Positions 43,221-52,971 of a stretch of DNA of 64,000 nt are shown piece after piece. The stretch comes from DASQBT01 sp049578545. GTDB taxonomy: Bacteria; Pseudomonadota; Gammaproteobacteria; Burkholderiales; Thiobacillaceae. The notes under the pieces are model-generated. The model had not been told where the DNA came from. It did no database searches and worked only from the letters and a program-made list of their open reading frames with translations. The stretch is taken from positions 30,949 through 94,948 of the forward strand of contig JBAUMF010000043.1 in assembly GCA_049578545.1 (NCBI GenBank), written 5' to 3'. The position numbers and the translations under genes were made by a program. Each line of letters starts with the position of its first letter. Position 1 is the stretch's first letter.

Positions 43221-44696
43221 ATGAGCCGTGAAATATTGATGCTGGTGGATGCACTGGCGCGGGAAAAAAACGTGGAAAAGGATGTGGTGTTCGGCGCCCT
43301 GGAAATGGCGCTGGCTTCCGCATCGAAGAAACGCTTCAAGGGCGATGCGGATGTCCGCGTATCCATCGACCAGGAAACTGGGGATTATGAATCGTTCCGC
43401 CGCTGGCAGGTCGTTACCGAACAGGAGCTGGAATCCGAAGACCGTCAGATACTCCTGGTGGATGCCCAGTATGATCATCCGGATATCCAGGTTGGCGACT
43501 ACATTGAGGAAAAGCTCGACAACATCGAATTCGGTCGCATTGGCGCCCAAGCTGCAAAGCAGGTGATTCTGCAGAAAATTCGCGATGCCGAACGCGAGCA
43601 GGTGCTCAACGATTTCCTTGCACGCAAGGAACATCTGGTCACTGGCACGATCAAGCGCATGGATCGCGGCAATGCCATTATCGAATCCGGTCGGGTGGAA
43701 GGTTTTCTGCATCGCGACCAGATGATTCCGCGAGAGAATCTCCGCATCGGCGATCGGGTGCGTGCCTATTTGTCCCGCATCGAACGCAGCGCACGCGGCC
43801 CCCAACTCGTGGTATCGCGCACTGCGCCCGAATTCATCATGAAGCTGTTTGAACTGGAAGTGCCGGAAATCGAGGAAGCCCTGCTGGAAATCAAGGCCGC
43901 CGCCAGGGACCCGGGGCTTCGCGCCAAGATTGCGGTCAAATCCAACGACCCCCGCATTGACCCCATCGGCACGTGCATCGGATTGCGCGGCTCGCGCGTG
44001 ACCTCGGTGACCAACGAGCTGGCCGGCGAACGCGTGGACATTATTCTCTGGTCGCCCGATCCTGCGCAGTTTGTCATCAATGCACTTGCACCTGCCGAAG
44101 TCAGCCGCATTGTGGTGGATGAAGACAAGCACAGCATGGATGTGGTGGTGGAAGAGGATCAGCTTGGCAAGGCCATTGGCTCCAACGGCCAGAATGTGCG
44201 TCTCGCGTCCGAACTCACCGGTTGGGAACTCAACCTCGTCACCGAACAGGAAGCCGAGGATAAGCAGGCCAAGGAAACTGAATCTATCCTTCAGCTGTTT
44301 GTTGAAAAACTCGACGTTGATGAAGAAGTGGCCCAGATTCTTGTGGACGAAGGCTTCTCCACCCTGGAAGAAGTGGCCTATGTACCTTTGGCCGAAATGC
44401 AGGAAATCGAGTCCTTCGATGACGATATCATCAACGAATTGCGCAATCGGGCTCGTAACGCTTTGCTAACGGCTGCCATTGTCGGTGAGGAAAAAGTAGA
44501 AGCTTCCGCGGGCGACCTGCAATCTCTTGTGGGCATGGATGCAGAAACCGCGCGTATGCTGGCTGCCCAAGGCGTGCACACAACCGAAGATCTGGCCGAC
44601 CTCGCAGTCGATGAACTGGTGGAACTGGTGCAAATGGAAGAGAACCGTGCCAAGGATCTGATCATGGCGGCACGCGCGACCTGGTTCGCGGGCTAA
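43221..44696 (+). CDS. nusA: Transcription termination/antitermination factor NusA
   Basis: 491 residues from ATG 43221 with gtggag upstream. Order: N-terminal RNA polymerase-binding domain, S1 (near 135-200), KH1 and KH2 (FIGTCIGLRGSRV-type GxxG loops, seen as CIGLRGSRV and AIGSNGQNV), and two C-terminal acidic helical repeats. It controls pausing, termination and antitermination. An in-frame GTG at 43209 would add four residues. Confidence 0.97.
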   Translation: MSREILMLVDALAREKNVEKDVVFGALEMALASASKKRFKGDADVRVSIDQETGDYESFRRWQVVTEQELESEDRQILLVDAQYDHPDIQVGDYIEEKLDNIEFGRIGAQAAKQVILQKIRDAEREQVLNDFLARKEHLVTGTIKRMDRGNAIIESGRVEGFLHRDQMIPRENLRIGDRVRAYLSRIERSARGPQLVVSRTAPEFIMKLFELEVPEIEEALLEIKAAARDPGLRAKIAVKSNDPRIDPIGTCIGLRGSRVTSVTNELAGERVDIILWSPDPAQFVINALAPAEVSRIVVDEDKHSMDVVVEEDQLGKAIGSNGQNVRLASELTGWELNLVTEQEAEDKQAKETESILQLFVEKLDVDEEVAQILVDEGFSTLEEVAYVPLAEMQEIESFDDDIINELRNRARNALLTAAIVGEEKVEASAGDLQSLVGMDAETARMLAAQGVHTTEDLADLAVDELVELVQMEENRAKDLIMAARATWFAG

Positions 44697-44745
44697 ATGC
44701 CCTAATTTAACAGGCTCAAAGACTGGTACTGCTAACGGAAGCTCA

Positions 44746-47466
44746 ATGAACGTCGAACAATTTGCCAAGGAACTCAAGCTGTCTACCAACCTGCTGCTGG
44801 ATCAACTGAAATCAGCAGGCGTCCACAAGGAAAGTGGGGATGACAGCATTACAGAAGTCGACAAAACTCAGTTGCTCGATCACCTGCGCAAAATGCATGG
44901 TGCAGCGGAAAAGTCTGCGAAGACAAAGATTACGTTGACCCGCAAGCAAACCACCGAAATCAGGAAATCCGATGGCAGCGGCAAGGCTCGTACCATCCAG
45001 GTGGAAGTCCGCAAAAAGCGTACCTACGTGAAGCGTGAAGCAGGCGCCGCCCAGGAAGAGATCGCCCCGCCTGAACCGCAGACCGAAGCAGCCGCGACTG
45101 CTGCCGCAACCGAGCCAGCGGCCGTCGCACCAGAACTTGCCGCAGAGCCCGCGCTGGAGGCCGCAGCAGAACCGGTGCCAGCCAAAGCCAAGGCAAAATC
45201 CAAAGGATTAGCCGAACACGAGGCCGAAGCTCCTGTAGAGAAGGCAGCAGCCCAGCTTGTTGAAACCACTCCTGCGGCCGAACAAAAGCCGCGCAAGACT
45301 ACGCGGGTCACCAAGCAAGCTGTAATCGGCGAAGCCGAACTCAAGGTACGCGAGGAGGAAGCGCGCCGGCATCAGGCTCTCCTTGACCGGCAGACGCAGG
45401 ACTCGCGCTTGAGGCAAGAGCAGGAAGCGGCGCGCAAGGCCGCGGAAACGGCGCGTACAGAGCAGGGAAAGACAGCCAAGCCTGAGCCTACAACCGGGAC
45501 GCTGCACAAGCCCGCCAAACCTGCTGAAAAAGCTGGCGAGAAAAAGGGTGGCAAAAAGGCCAGAACTGTCGAACGTGAAGATGCGCATAAAAAGCGCGGC
45601 CTTAGAGTTCGCGGCGAAACTGGCGGCGATTCGGGCTGGCGTGGCAAGAAGGCTGGCGGCAAACATAAGCACGAAACGGAACACCAGTTTGTCGCCCCCA
45701 CCGAGCCCGTCGTTCATGAAGTGCTGGTACCTGAAACCATCACCGTGGGTGACCTCGCGCACAAGATGGCTGTCAAGGCGGCCGAGGTCATCAAAGTGCT
45801 GATGAAGCTTGGCTCCATGGTTACCATCAATCAGGTACTGGACCAGGAAACCGCCATGATCGTGGTGGAAGAAATGGGCCACCTCGCCAAACCCGCCGCG
45901 CTCGATACGCCCGAAGTATTCCTCGAAACGACTGGCGAAACCGTTGAAGTCGAAGCCACGCATCGTGCTCCTGTCGTCACCGTCATGGGCCACGTCGACC
46001 ATGGCAAGACGTCGCTGCTGGACTATATTCGGCGCGCCAAAGTGGCAGCCGGCGAAGCCGGTGGAATTACCCAGCATATCGGCGCCTATCATGTCGAAAC
46101 ACCGAAGGGCATGATCACCTTCCTCGACACGCCTGGCCACGAAGCATTTACTGCCATGCGTGCCCGTGGCGCGAAGGTTACCGACCTTGTGGTGCTGGTT
46201 GTGGCTGCGGACGATGGCGTCATGCCAACCACCATCGAGGCAATCCATCATGCCAAGGCTGCCAGCCAACCTATCCTGGTTGCAGTCAACAAGATCGACA
46301 AGCCGGAAGCCAACCCCGAACGCATCCGCCAGGAACTGGCAACGCAGCAAGTCGTGCCGGAAGAATGGGGCGGCGACGTCATTTTCGTCGACGTCTCGGC
46401 CAAGACCGGGAAGGGCATCGACAACCTGCTCGACGCGATACTGCTGCAGGCCGAAGTACTGGAGCTGAAAGCCCCCAAGGATGCGCCAGCCAAGGGTGTC
46501 ATCATCGAAGCGCGTCTGGATAAAGGCCGCGGCCCGGTTGCAACCCTGCTGGTGCATTCCGGCACGCTTAAGCGCGGCGATGTCATTCTCGCCGGCCAGG
46601 CTTTTGGCAGGGTGCGCGCCATGCTGGATGAAAATGGCAAAAACATCAACGAAGCGGGGCCGTCGATTCCAGTCGAAATTCAGGGCCTATCGGATGTTCC
46701 GAACGCAGGTGACGACGCACTGGTTCTGCCAGACGAGCGCAAGGCGCGGGAAATTGCCCTGTTCCGTCAGGGCAAGTATCGCGATGTGAAACTTGCCAAG
46801 CAGCAGGCTGCCAAACTGGAATCCATGTTTGACCAAATGGCCGAGGGCGAAGTCAAGCAAATGCCGCTCATCCTGAAAGCCGATGTGCAAGGCTCATATG
46901 AGGGCCTGTCGCACGCCCTGCAAAAACTCTCCACGCCCGAGGTCAGGGTCAACATCATTCATAGTGGTGTAGGTGCAATTACCGAGTCAGACATCAACCT
47001 AGCGCTGGCCTCCAAAGCCGTCGTGATTGGTTTCAACGTCCGCGCAGATGCCCAGGCTCGCAAGCTGGCGGAAAACTCCGGTGTTGACATCCGCTACTAC
47101 AGCATCATCTACGATGCCGTAGATGAGGTGAAAGCCGCGCTTACCGGCATGCTCTCCCCGGAGAAGAAGGAAAGCCACCTTGGCCAAGTCGAAATCCGTC
47201 AGGTCTTTCAAGTGCCCAAGGTTGGCGCAGTTGCGGGTTGCATGGTGCTTTCCGGCTTGGTCAAACGTGGCAGTCGTGTGCGCCTGTTGCGCGACAGCGT
47301 CGTTTTGTTTGATGGCGAACTGGACTCTTTAAAACGCTTTAAGGACGATGTGAAGGAAGTGAAGGAAGGGTTCGAATGTGGCCTTTCTCTCAAGAACTAC
47401 AACGACATAAAAGAAGGTGACCAGCTTGAAGTCTATGAAGTCGTTGAAGTTGCACGGACCTTGTAA
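44746..47466 (+). CDS. infB: Translation initiation factor IF-2
   Basis: 906 residues. IF2_N modules lie at about 1-55 and 325-375, separated by a long Ala/Glu/Lys-rich linker. The GTPase domain begins near 412 with GHVDHGKTS (G1), then DTPGHEAFT (G3) and NKIDKP (G4), followed by the IF-2 beta-barrel and C-terminal fMet-tRNA-binding domain. It delivers initiator tRNA to the 30S subunit. It lies 49 bases after nusA in the same operon. Confidence 0.98.
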   Translation: MNVEQFAKELKLSTNLLLDQLKSAGVHKESGDDSITEVDKTQLLDHLRKMHGAAEKSAKTKITLTRKQTTEIRKSDGSGKARTIQVEVRKKRTYVKREAGAAQEEIAPPEPQTEAAATAAATEPAAVAPELAAEPALEAAAEPVPAKAKAKSKGLAEHEAEAPVEKAAAQLVETTPAAEQKPRKTTRVTKQAVIGEAELKVREEEARRHQALLDRQTQDSRLRQEQEAARKAAETARTEQGKTAKPEPTTGTLHKPAKPAEKAGEKKGGKKARTVEREDAHKKRGLRVRGETGGDSGWRGKKAGGKHKHETEHQFVAPTEPVVHEVLVPETITVGDLAHKMAVKAAEVIKVLMKLGSMVTINQVLDQETAMIVVEEMGHLAKPAALDTPEVFLETTGETVEVEATHRAPVVTVMGHVDHGKTSLLDYIRRAKVAAGEAGGITQHIGAYHVETPKGMITFLDTPGHEAFTAMRARGAKVTDLVVLVVAADDGVMPTTIEAIHHAKAASQPILVAVNKIDKPEANPERIRQELATQQVVPEEWGGDVIFVDVSAKTGKGIDNLLDAILLQAEVLELKAPKDAPAKGVIIEARLDKGRGPVATLLVHSGTLKRGDVILAGQAFGRVRAMLDENGKNINEAGPSIPVEIQGLSDVPNAGDDALVLPDERKAREIALFRQGKYRDVKLAKQQAAKLESMFDQMAEGEVKQMPLILKADVQGSYEGLSHALQKLSTPEVRVNIIHSGVGAITESDINLALASKAVVIGFNVRADAQARKLAENSGVDIRYYSIIYDAVDEVKAALTGMLSPEKKESHLGQVEIRQVFQVPKVGAVAGCMVLSGLVKRGSRVRLLRDSVVLFDGELDSLKRFKDDVKEVKEGFECGLSLKNYNDIKEGDQLEVYEVVEVARTL

Positions 47467-47560
47467 CGGCGGATAGATGCTAGGCGCAAAGTGGAGAGGA
47501 GTCCCTCTTTTCTTGGCCGCGCTTAACTCTTAATTTCTTGCTCCCAGCCCCTGACGAACC

Positions 47561-47935
47561 GTGCCCAAAGATTTCCCCCGCTCCCGCCGCGTAGCCGAAC
47601 AGATTCAGCGTGAGCTTGCTGAAATCATTCGGCTCGAGTTGAAAGACCCCCGGGTAAGTCTGGTCACGATTACCGATGTTGAAGTTACCTCGGATCTGGA
47701 ACATGCCAAGGTTTTTATTACGTCTCTCAACCCAAGTATCGATCACGCCGCTGTATTGGCTGGCTTGCAACACGCTACTGGCTTCTTGCGCAGCCAGCTC
47801 TCGCACCGCATGAAATTGCGCATTGTTCCCGCCCTGAGTTTTGAATACGACACCTCAGTGGAACGGGGCATGGAACTCTCCAGGCTTATCGACCAGGCCA
47901 TCGCAGAAGACTCAACTCACCCCAAGGACGAGTGA
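47561..47935 (+). CDS. rbfA: Ribosome-binding factor A
   Basis: 124 residues with the RbfA KH-like fold: RRVAEQIQRELAEIIRLELKD and VFITSLNP. It acts in 16S rRNA 5'-end maturation and cold adaptation. Start is GTG at 47561. Its stop overlaps the truB start by 4 bases. Confidence 0.95.
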   Translation: MPKDFPRSRRVAEQIQRELAEIIRLELKDPRVSLVTITDVEVTSDLEHAKVFITSLNPSIDHAAVLAGLQHATGFLRSQLSHRMKLRIVPALSFEYDTSVERGMELSRLIDQAIAEDSTHPKDE

Positions 47936-48822
47936 AAGCACTTCGTCAGAACATCGACGGGGTGTTGCTGCTGAACAAACCCGTCGGTCTCACTTCCAAC
48001 GCTGCACTGCAAAGAGTCAAACGTCTGTTCGACGCCAACAAGGCTGGTCACACGGGCACCCTTGATCCATTCGCATCCGGTCTGCTGCCCATTTGTTTCG
48101 GTGAGGCCACCAAGTTTTCCGGCTATGCGTTGCATGGCGACAAGGTTTACCGCGCCGTGCTGAAATTGGGTGTCACGACAACTACGGGTGACATTGAAGG
48201 CCAGATTCTCGAGACCCATCCTGTTGAACTGACCCTCGAGTCTGTCATCAACTTGCTGCCCAGATTCACGGGCACCATTCTGCAAACTCCCCCTATGTAC
48301 TCAGCCCTCAAACACCGGGGCAGGCCCTTGTACGAATATGCCCGCGCTGGCATTGAAATTGAACGTAAACCTCGCGAAGTGACGATTCATGGCCTGAAGC
48401 TCGAGTCATTGGAAAGCCCTCAGCTGAAGATCAATGTCCATTGTTCAGGCGGCACCTATATCCGTGCCCTGGCAGAAGACATTGGCAGAGAGTTTGGTTG
48501 CGGGGCACATTTGGTTGCATTGGAGCGCACGGCAAGCAGCGAATTTTCCATCGATCAGTCCGTTTCCCTGGAAACGCTGGAACAAATAGATACCGAAGCA
48601 CGCATGAAACATTTGCTCCCTCCGGATGCACTAGTCGCACACCTGCCCCGCATCGACGTTGATTCCGCAGCGGCACAGATGCTCATGCACGGCAAACGGA
48701 TCGACAAACCTGCTGGCTGCAAGGCAACCGGTGTCGCGCGTGTCTATACATCCCAGGTGTTTGTCGGAATGGTCAACGCGGCCGAAGATCTTGTGGCTGC
48801 CAGATTGATGGCGACCAACTAG
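47932..48822 (+). CDS. truB: tRNA pseudouridine-55 synthase TruB
   Basis: 296 residues. The catalytic Asp is in GHTGTLDPFASG near residue 44. The start is a GTG overlapping the rbfA stop; this fits the VLLLNKPVG block near residue 8. A C-terminal PUA-like part is present. It modifies U55 in the T loop of all tRNAs. Confidence 0.96.
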   Translation: MKALRQNIDGVLLLNKPVGLTSNAALQRVKRLFDANKAGHTGTLDPFASGLLPICFGEATKFSGYALHGDKVYRAVLKLGVTTTTGDIEGQILETHPVELTLESVINLLPRFTGTILQTPPMYSALKHRGRPLYEYARAGIEIERKPREVTIHGLKLESLESPQLKINVHCSGGTYIRALAEDIGREFGCGAHLVALERTASSEFSIDQSVSLETLEQIDTEARMKHLLPPDALVAHLPRIDVDSAAAQMLMHGKRIDKPAGCKATGVARVYTSQVFVGMVNAAEDLVAARLMATN

Positions 48823-48931
48823 GGAATCCTCCAGAGCAGCCGGAAAAATACGGCATTTACCTTCGTTCCAATGCAGATGTCTGCCCCCGCTCCTCGCTTA
48901 CCCGAATCCAGCCCGGGCAGCATACGGCTGC

Positions 48932-48960
48932 TTGTGGCAGAAGCGCTTTCGGTGTAAGAT
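48932..48960 (+). promoter_or_regulatory. Probable sigma-70 promoter upstream of rpsO
   Basis: ttgtgg at 48932-48937 and taagat at 48955-48960 are separated by 17 bases. The predicted start lies about 65 bases before the rpsO ATG, leaving a leader that could carry S15 autoregulation. Confidence 0.5.
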
Positions 48961-49032
48961 GCGCGGCTTCGAACGAGGTCCACTCAGCCGCCGGGCTTCG
49001 CGATTATGTAACCTGATTCTTAGGAGAACCAC

Positions 49033-49302
49033 ATGGCTGTAACTACTGCCGATAAGGCGCAAATCGTCAAGGATTACCAACGCGCTGTGGCCGATACCGG
49101 CTCACCAGAAGTGCAGGTCGCCTTGCTCACCGCACGTATTAACCACCTAACGGATCATTTCAAAGCCAATGCCAAGGACCATCATTCCCGTCGCGGCCTG
49201 CTGAAAATGGTAAGCCGTCGCCGCAAGCTGCTGGATTACCTGAAGGACACCAATCTGCAAGCCTACAAGACGCTGATCGAGCGTTTGGGCCTGCGCAAGT
49301 AA
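49033..49302 (+). CDS. rpsO: 30S ribosomal protein S15
   Basis: 89 residues, full family length, with DTGSPEVQVALLTARI and HSRRGLLKMVSRRRKLLDY. It is preceded by a strong aggag. S15 binds 16S rRNA and often controls its own translation. The gene is followed by a terminator and pnp, the common order. Confidence 0.98.
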   Translation: MAVTTADKAQIVKDYQRAVADTGSPEVQVALLTARINHLTDHFKANAKDHHSRRGLLKMVSRRRKLLDYLKDTNLQAYKTLIERLGLRK

Positions 49303-49343
49303 GCGCAAAGCCGTCAGCGTGCAGTTATCGAAATAGAATGAAT

Positions 49344-49375
49344 CGCCCCGCCTGATACGCGGGGCGGTTTTGTTT
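49344..49375 (+). terminator. Rho-independent terminator between rpsO and pnp
   Basis: The 8-bp stem cgccccgc (49344-49351) with gcggggcg (49359-49366) has a 7-base loop and is followed by gttttgttt. The pnp ribosome-binding site begins directly after it, so readthrough or RNase III-type processing may set pnp expression. Confidence 0.85.
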
Positions 49376-49391
49376 GGAGAAAAGGAAAAGC

Positions 49392-51527
49392 ATGAAAGTC
49401 ACAAAATCTTTCCAGTACGGCCGTCACACTGTCACCCTGGAGACCGGCGAAGTGGCTCGTCAATCAGGCGGTGCCGTGATGGTGAACATGGATGACACTC
49501 TGGTACTGGTCACCGTGGTTGCAAAGAATGAAGTCAAACCCGGCCAGGATTTCTTTCCGCTGACCGTTGATTATCAGGAAAAGACTTATGCCGCTGGCCG
49601 CATTCCCGGCGGTTATTTCAAGCGCGAAGGCAAGCCGACCGAGAAGGAAACTTTGACGTCGCGTCTGATTGACCGCCCGATTCGTCCTCTGTTTCCCGAA
49701 GGCTTCTTCAACGAAGTTCAGATTATCGCCACAGTGTTGTCATCCAACCCTGAAGTGGATTCGGACATCCCCGCACTGATTGGTGCTTCTGCAGCACTGA
49801 CGCTTTCCGGTCTGCCGTTTGATGGTCCTGTTGGTGCCGCCCGTGTTGGTTTCATCAACGGTGAATACGTGCTGAATCCTACCGCAACCGAACTTAAGGA
49901 TTCCGCACTTGATCTGGTTGTTGCCGGCACCGAACAGGCCGTCTTGATGGTTGAATCCGAAGCCATGGAACTGCCTGAGGACATCATGCTGGGCGCCGTT
50001 GTGTTCGGCCATCAGCAGATGCAGGCTGCGATCAATGCGATCAACGAACTGGCTGACGAAGGTGGCGTTGACGAGTGGGACTGGCAAGCTCCCGCATCCA
50101 ATACTGCACTGATCGACAAGCTCAATGGACTGGCTGCTGCCGGCCTTGAAGCTGCCTACAACATCAAGCAGAAGCAGGCCCGCATGACTGCCGTTGACGA
50201 AGTGCGGAACCAAGCCTTCGCGCAACTGATCACCGATGGCATGGACACTTTAGCCATCAACGAAGTGAAAGACGAGTTCCACAAGTTGGAAGCCAAGATT
50301 GTTCGCCACCGCATCCTCTCCGGACAGCCGCGCATCGACGGACGCGACACGCGCACCGTTCGTCCCATCGCCATTCGCACCGGCGTGCTGCCCCGCACCC
50401 ACGGTTCTGCCCTGTTCACTCGCGGTGAAACCCAGGCGCTGGTGATAACGACACTGGGCACCGGTCGTGACGAGCAGACCATCGAATCGCTGATGGGTGA
50501 ATATTCCGACCGCTTTCTGCTGCACTACAACATGCCTCCCTATGCCACAGGCGAAACCGGCCGCGTGGGTACGCCCAAGCGCCGCGAAATCGGCCATGGC
50601 CGCCTGGCCAAGCGTGCCCTGCTGGCCGTGCTTCCTAGCCGCGAAGAGTTTGGCTATACCATGCGTGTCGTCTCTGAGATCACCGAATCCAACGGTTCCT
50701 CCTCGATGGCTTCCGTCTGTGGCGGCTGCCTTTCCATGATGGATGCGGGGGTGCCGATGAAAGCCCATGTGGCGGGCATCGCCATGGGCCTGATCAAGGA
50801 AGGCGGCAAGTTCGCCGTGCTGACCGACATTCTGGGTGATGAAGATCACCTGGGCGACATGGACTTCAAGGTCGCCGGCTCCGAAAAGGGCGTGACTGCC
50901 CTGCAGATGGACATCAAGATCAATGGTATCACCAAGGAAATCATGGCCGTTGCCCTGGCTCAGGCCCGGGAAGGCCGTATGCACATCCTCGCCCTGATGA
51001 AACAGGCTGTGGGCGGCGCACGCGAAGAGATGTCCGCTTACGCACCCCGCATCCTGACCATCAAGATCAACCCCGAAAAGATCCGTGATGTCATCGGCAA
51101 GGGGGGAGCAGTGATCCGCGCGCTGACCGAGGAGACCGGCACTCAGATCGACATCGGAGAGGATGGAACGGTCAAGATTGCCTGCACCAGCATGGAATCC
51201 GGCGAAGCGGCCAAGAAACGCATCGAGGAACTGACCGCGGAAGTGGAAGTAGGCGGCGTGTATGACGGCACCGTGATCAAGCTGCTGGACTTTGGCGCGA
51301 TCGTCAATGTTCTGCCCGGACGCGATGGGCTGTTGCACATCTCCCAGATTGCGCATGAACGCATCGCCAGCGTGGCTGATCACCTCAAGGAAGGCCAGCA
51401 GGTCAAGGTCAAGGTTCTGGAAGCTGACGAAAAAGGTCGCCTGCGCCTGTCAATGAAAGCCCTGACCGAGCCACCCAAGAAGGAAGAGGTACCTCCAGCA
51501 GCACCGGAAGAATCCACCTCCGAATAA
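49392..51527 (+). CDS. pnp: Polyribonucleotide nucleotidyltransferase
   Basis: 711 residues from ATG 49392 (ggagaaaagg upstream). Two RNase PH-like domains are followed by a KH domain (near 550-610, IRDVIGKGGAVIRALTEETG) and an S1 domain (near 620-690, GGVYDGTVIKLLDFGAIV). It degrades RNA 3' to 5' by phosphorolysis. It ends the translation/RNA operon and is followed by its own terminator. Confidence 0.98.
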   Translation: MKVTKSFQYGRHTVTLETGEVARQSGGAVMVNMDDTLVLVTVVAKNEVKPGQDFFPLTVDYQEKTYAAGRIPGGYFKREGKPTEKETLTSRLIDRPIRPLFPEGFFNEVQIIATVLSSNPEVDSDIPALIGASAALTLSGLPFDGPVGAARVGFINGEYVLNPTATELKDSALDLVVAGTEQAVLMVESEAMELPEDIMLGAVVFGHQQMQAAINAINELADEGGVDEWDWQAPASNTALIDKLNGLAAAGLEAAYNIKQKQARMTAVDEVRNQAFAQLITDGMDTLAINEVKDEFHKLEAKIVRHRILSGQPRIDGRDTRTVRPIAIRTGVLPRTHGSALFTRGETQALVITTLGTGRDEQTIESLMGEYSDRFLLHYNMPPYATGETGRVGTPKRREIGHGRLAKRALLAVLPSREEFGYTMRVVSEITESNGSSSMASVCGGCLSMMDAGVPMKAHVAGIAMGLIKEGGKFAVLTDILGDEDHLGDMDFKVAGSEKGVTALQMDIKINGITKEIMAVALAQAREGRMHILALMKQAVGGAREEMSAYAPRILTIKINPEKIRDVIGKGGAVIRALTEETGTQIDIGEDGTVKIACTSMESGEAAKKRIEELTAEVEVGGVYDGTVIKLLDFGAIVNVLPGRDGLLHISQIAHERIASVADHLKEGQQVKVKVLEADEKGRLRLSMKALTEPPKKEEVPPAAPEESTSE

Positions 51528-51547
51528 GTTCTCACAGTCCGACATAG

Positions 51548-51572
51548 AACCGCGCCTGGCGCGGTTTCTTTC
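51548..51572 (+). terminator. Rho-independent terminator after pnp
   Basis: aaccgcgc (51548-51555) pairs with gcgcggtt (51559-51566) around a 3-base loop, followed by tttcttt. It separates pnp from the converging sensor kinase gene. Confidence 0.82.
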
Positions 51573-52971
51573 ATTGCTCATACAGTGGCAGGTTCAGACA
51601 GACTTCAAGTCCGCGCCCATCCTTGCCGGGTTTAGCCTCCGCATTTCCCCCATGGGTCTGGGCAATTTGCTTGACGATGGCAAGGCCCAGTCCACAGCCG
51701 TCAACCTGGTTTCCCGGTGCCCGGTAGAAACGATCGAAGATCTTTACCAACAGAATTTCTGGAACACCGGGACCGGTGTCAGCAACGCTCAGACAGGCGC
51801 GGTGGTCGCGAATTTCAACTCGAACGGTTACCATATCGCCACGCTTTGTATAGCGCAAGGCGTTATCCAGCAAATTGGAGAGCGCCTCAGCCAGGCTGTT
51901 GCGGTCGCCAAGTATCTCGACAACATCCGGCGATGCTTCAAAGGCCAGATCCAGACCCAACTCCAACGCTCGCGGCACCCAGTCTGCCGTGATCTCGCGT
52001 GCAAACCGGACCAGATCCATCGGCGAATAATCTTCAGACTTGATCGCACTTTCTGCGCGCGACAAGGCAAGTAATTGGCCTACCAGGTGGCTTTGCCTAT
52101 CCAGCGAAGTCAACAACCCGGTGAGAGTTGCACGCGCTGCCTCGTCATGCACGCTGCGCAGAGCCAATTCCGCCTGTGCCTTGAACGCAGCAAGCGGTGT
52201 GCGAAGCTGGTGAGCAGCGTCGGCGAGGAAATGCCGGTTGAAATTTTGCAGCGATTCGACATCGGCCATTAAGCGGTTGACTTCAGCGAGGAGCGGTTCG
52301 ATTTCGTTGGGTATGTTTATCACCTTAAGCGGGCTCAGGTCCTGCGGACTGCGTTTGCTGATTGCATCGCGCAATGCATGGATAGGCTTGAGGCTGATAT
52401 CCACGCCCTTGCTTAGGGCATAGGCCATCAAGAGGACGACCAGCAGCATGGGAAACAGCATCGCCACAATGACTTCGCCCGCCAGACGTCTTCGCTTATC
52501 CATGGTTTCTCCCGCCATCACCAGCACATTGCCCAAAGCATGGGTGCCGCTCAGCGACATGAGGAAAGCAGCTGCGCGAACGGGTTCCTCATCAACCGAT
52601 GTATCGTAGAAGAATGCCTTATCCGATGTAGTTACAGGAAGCACGGGGGGTAGCGGGAAATCATCGGTACCGGCTAGCACCTCCCCCGCGGGGCCGACTA
52701 CACGGTAATAAAGCACATCGGTGGAATCAAATTCAAGGATGTCGTGTGCTGACTGGGGCAGGTCGACTACCACCCGCCCGTTGAGCACTTCGACCTGATC
52801 GGCAAGCGCATACACGCGCCTCGCTAGCGAACGATCGAAGGCCTCATTAATGTAATGGTAAATGGCAAAATAGGCCCCGATCAGCATGACCATTACAAGC
52901 GGCAGTATGAACACCAACAGCTTTGACAACAGCAGGCGACGCAGACTGTAACGCTTGGCTACCTCATTCAC
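51571..52971 (-). CDS. Sensor histidine kinase, TctE/QseC-like
   Basis: About 466 residues from a GTG at 52971 that overlaps the regulator's stop. Two membrane helices (near 16-36 and 168-188 of this start) flank a periplasmic sensor domain of the 2CSK_N kind. HAMP, HisKA (FLADAAHQLRTPLAAFKAQ) and HATPase (NLLDNALRYT, DTGPGVP) domains follow. An in-frame ATG at 52992 is an alternative start. The stimulus is unknown; related systems sense tricarboxylates or divalent metals. Confidence 0.9.
   Translation of the reverse strand: MNEVAKRYSLRRLLLSKLLVFILPLVMVMLIGAYFAIYHYINEAFDRSLARRVYALADQVEVLNGRVVVDLPQSAHDILEFDSTDVLYYRVVGPAGEVLAGTDDFPLPPVLPVTTSDKAFFYDTSVDEEPVRAAAFLMSLSGTHALGNVLVMAGETMDKRRRLAGEVIVAMLFPMLLVVLLMAYALSKGVDISLKPIHALRDAISKRSPQDLSPLKVINIPNEIEPLLAEVNRLMADVESLQNFNRHFLADAAHQLRTPLAAFKAQAELALRSVHDEAARATLTGLLTSLDRQSHLVGQLLALSRAESAIKSEDYSPMDLVRFAREITADWVPRALELGLDLAFEASPDVVEILGDRNSLAEALSNLLDNALRYTKRGDMVTVRVEIRDHRACLSVADTGPGVPEILLVKIFDRFYRAPGNQVDGCGLGLAIVKQIAQTHGGNAEAKPGKDGRGLEVCLNLPLYEQ

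Noticed and set aside
45208..46557. A 449-codon minus-strand frame opposite infB
   Set aside because: infB has all its GTPase motifs on the plus strand; the antisense frame has no recognisable protein.
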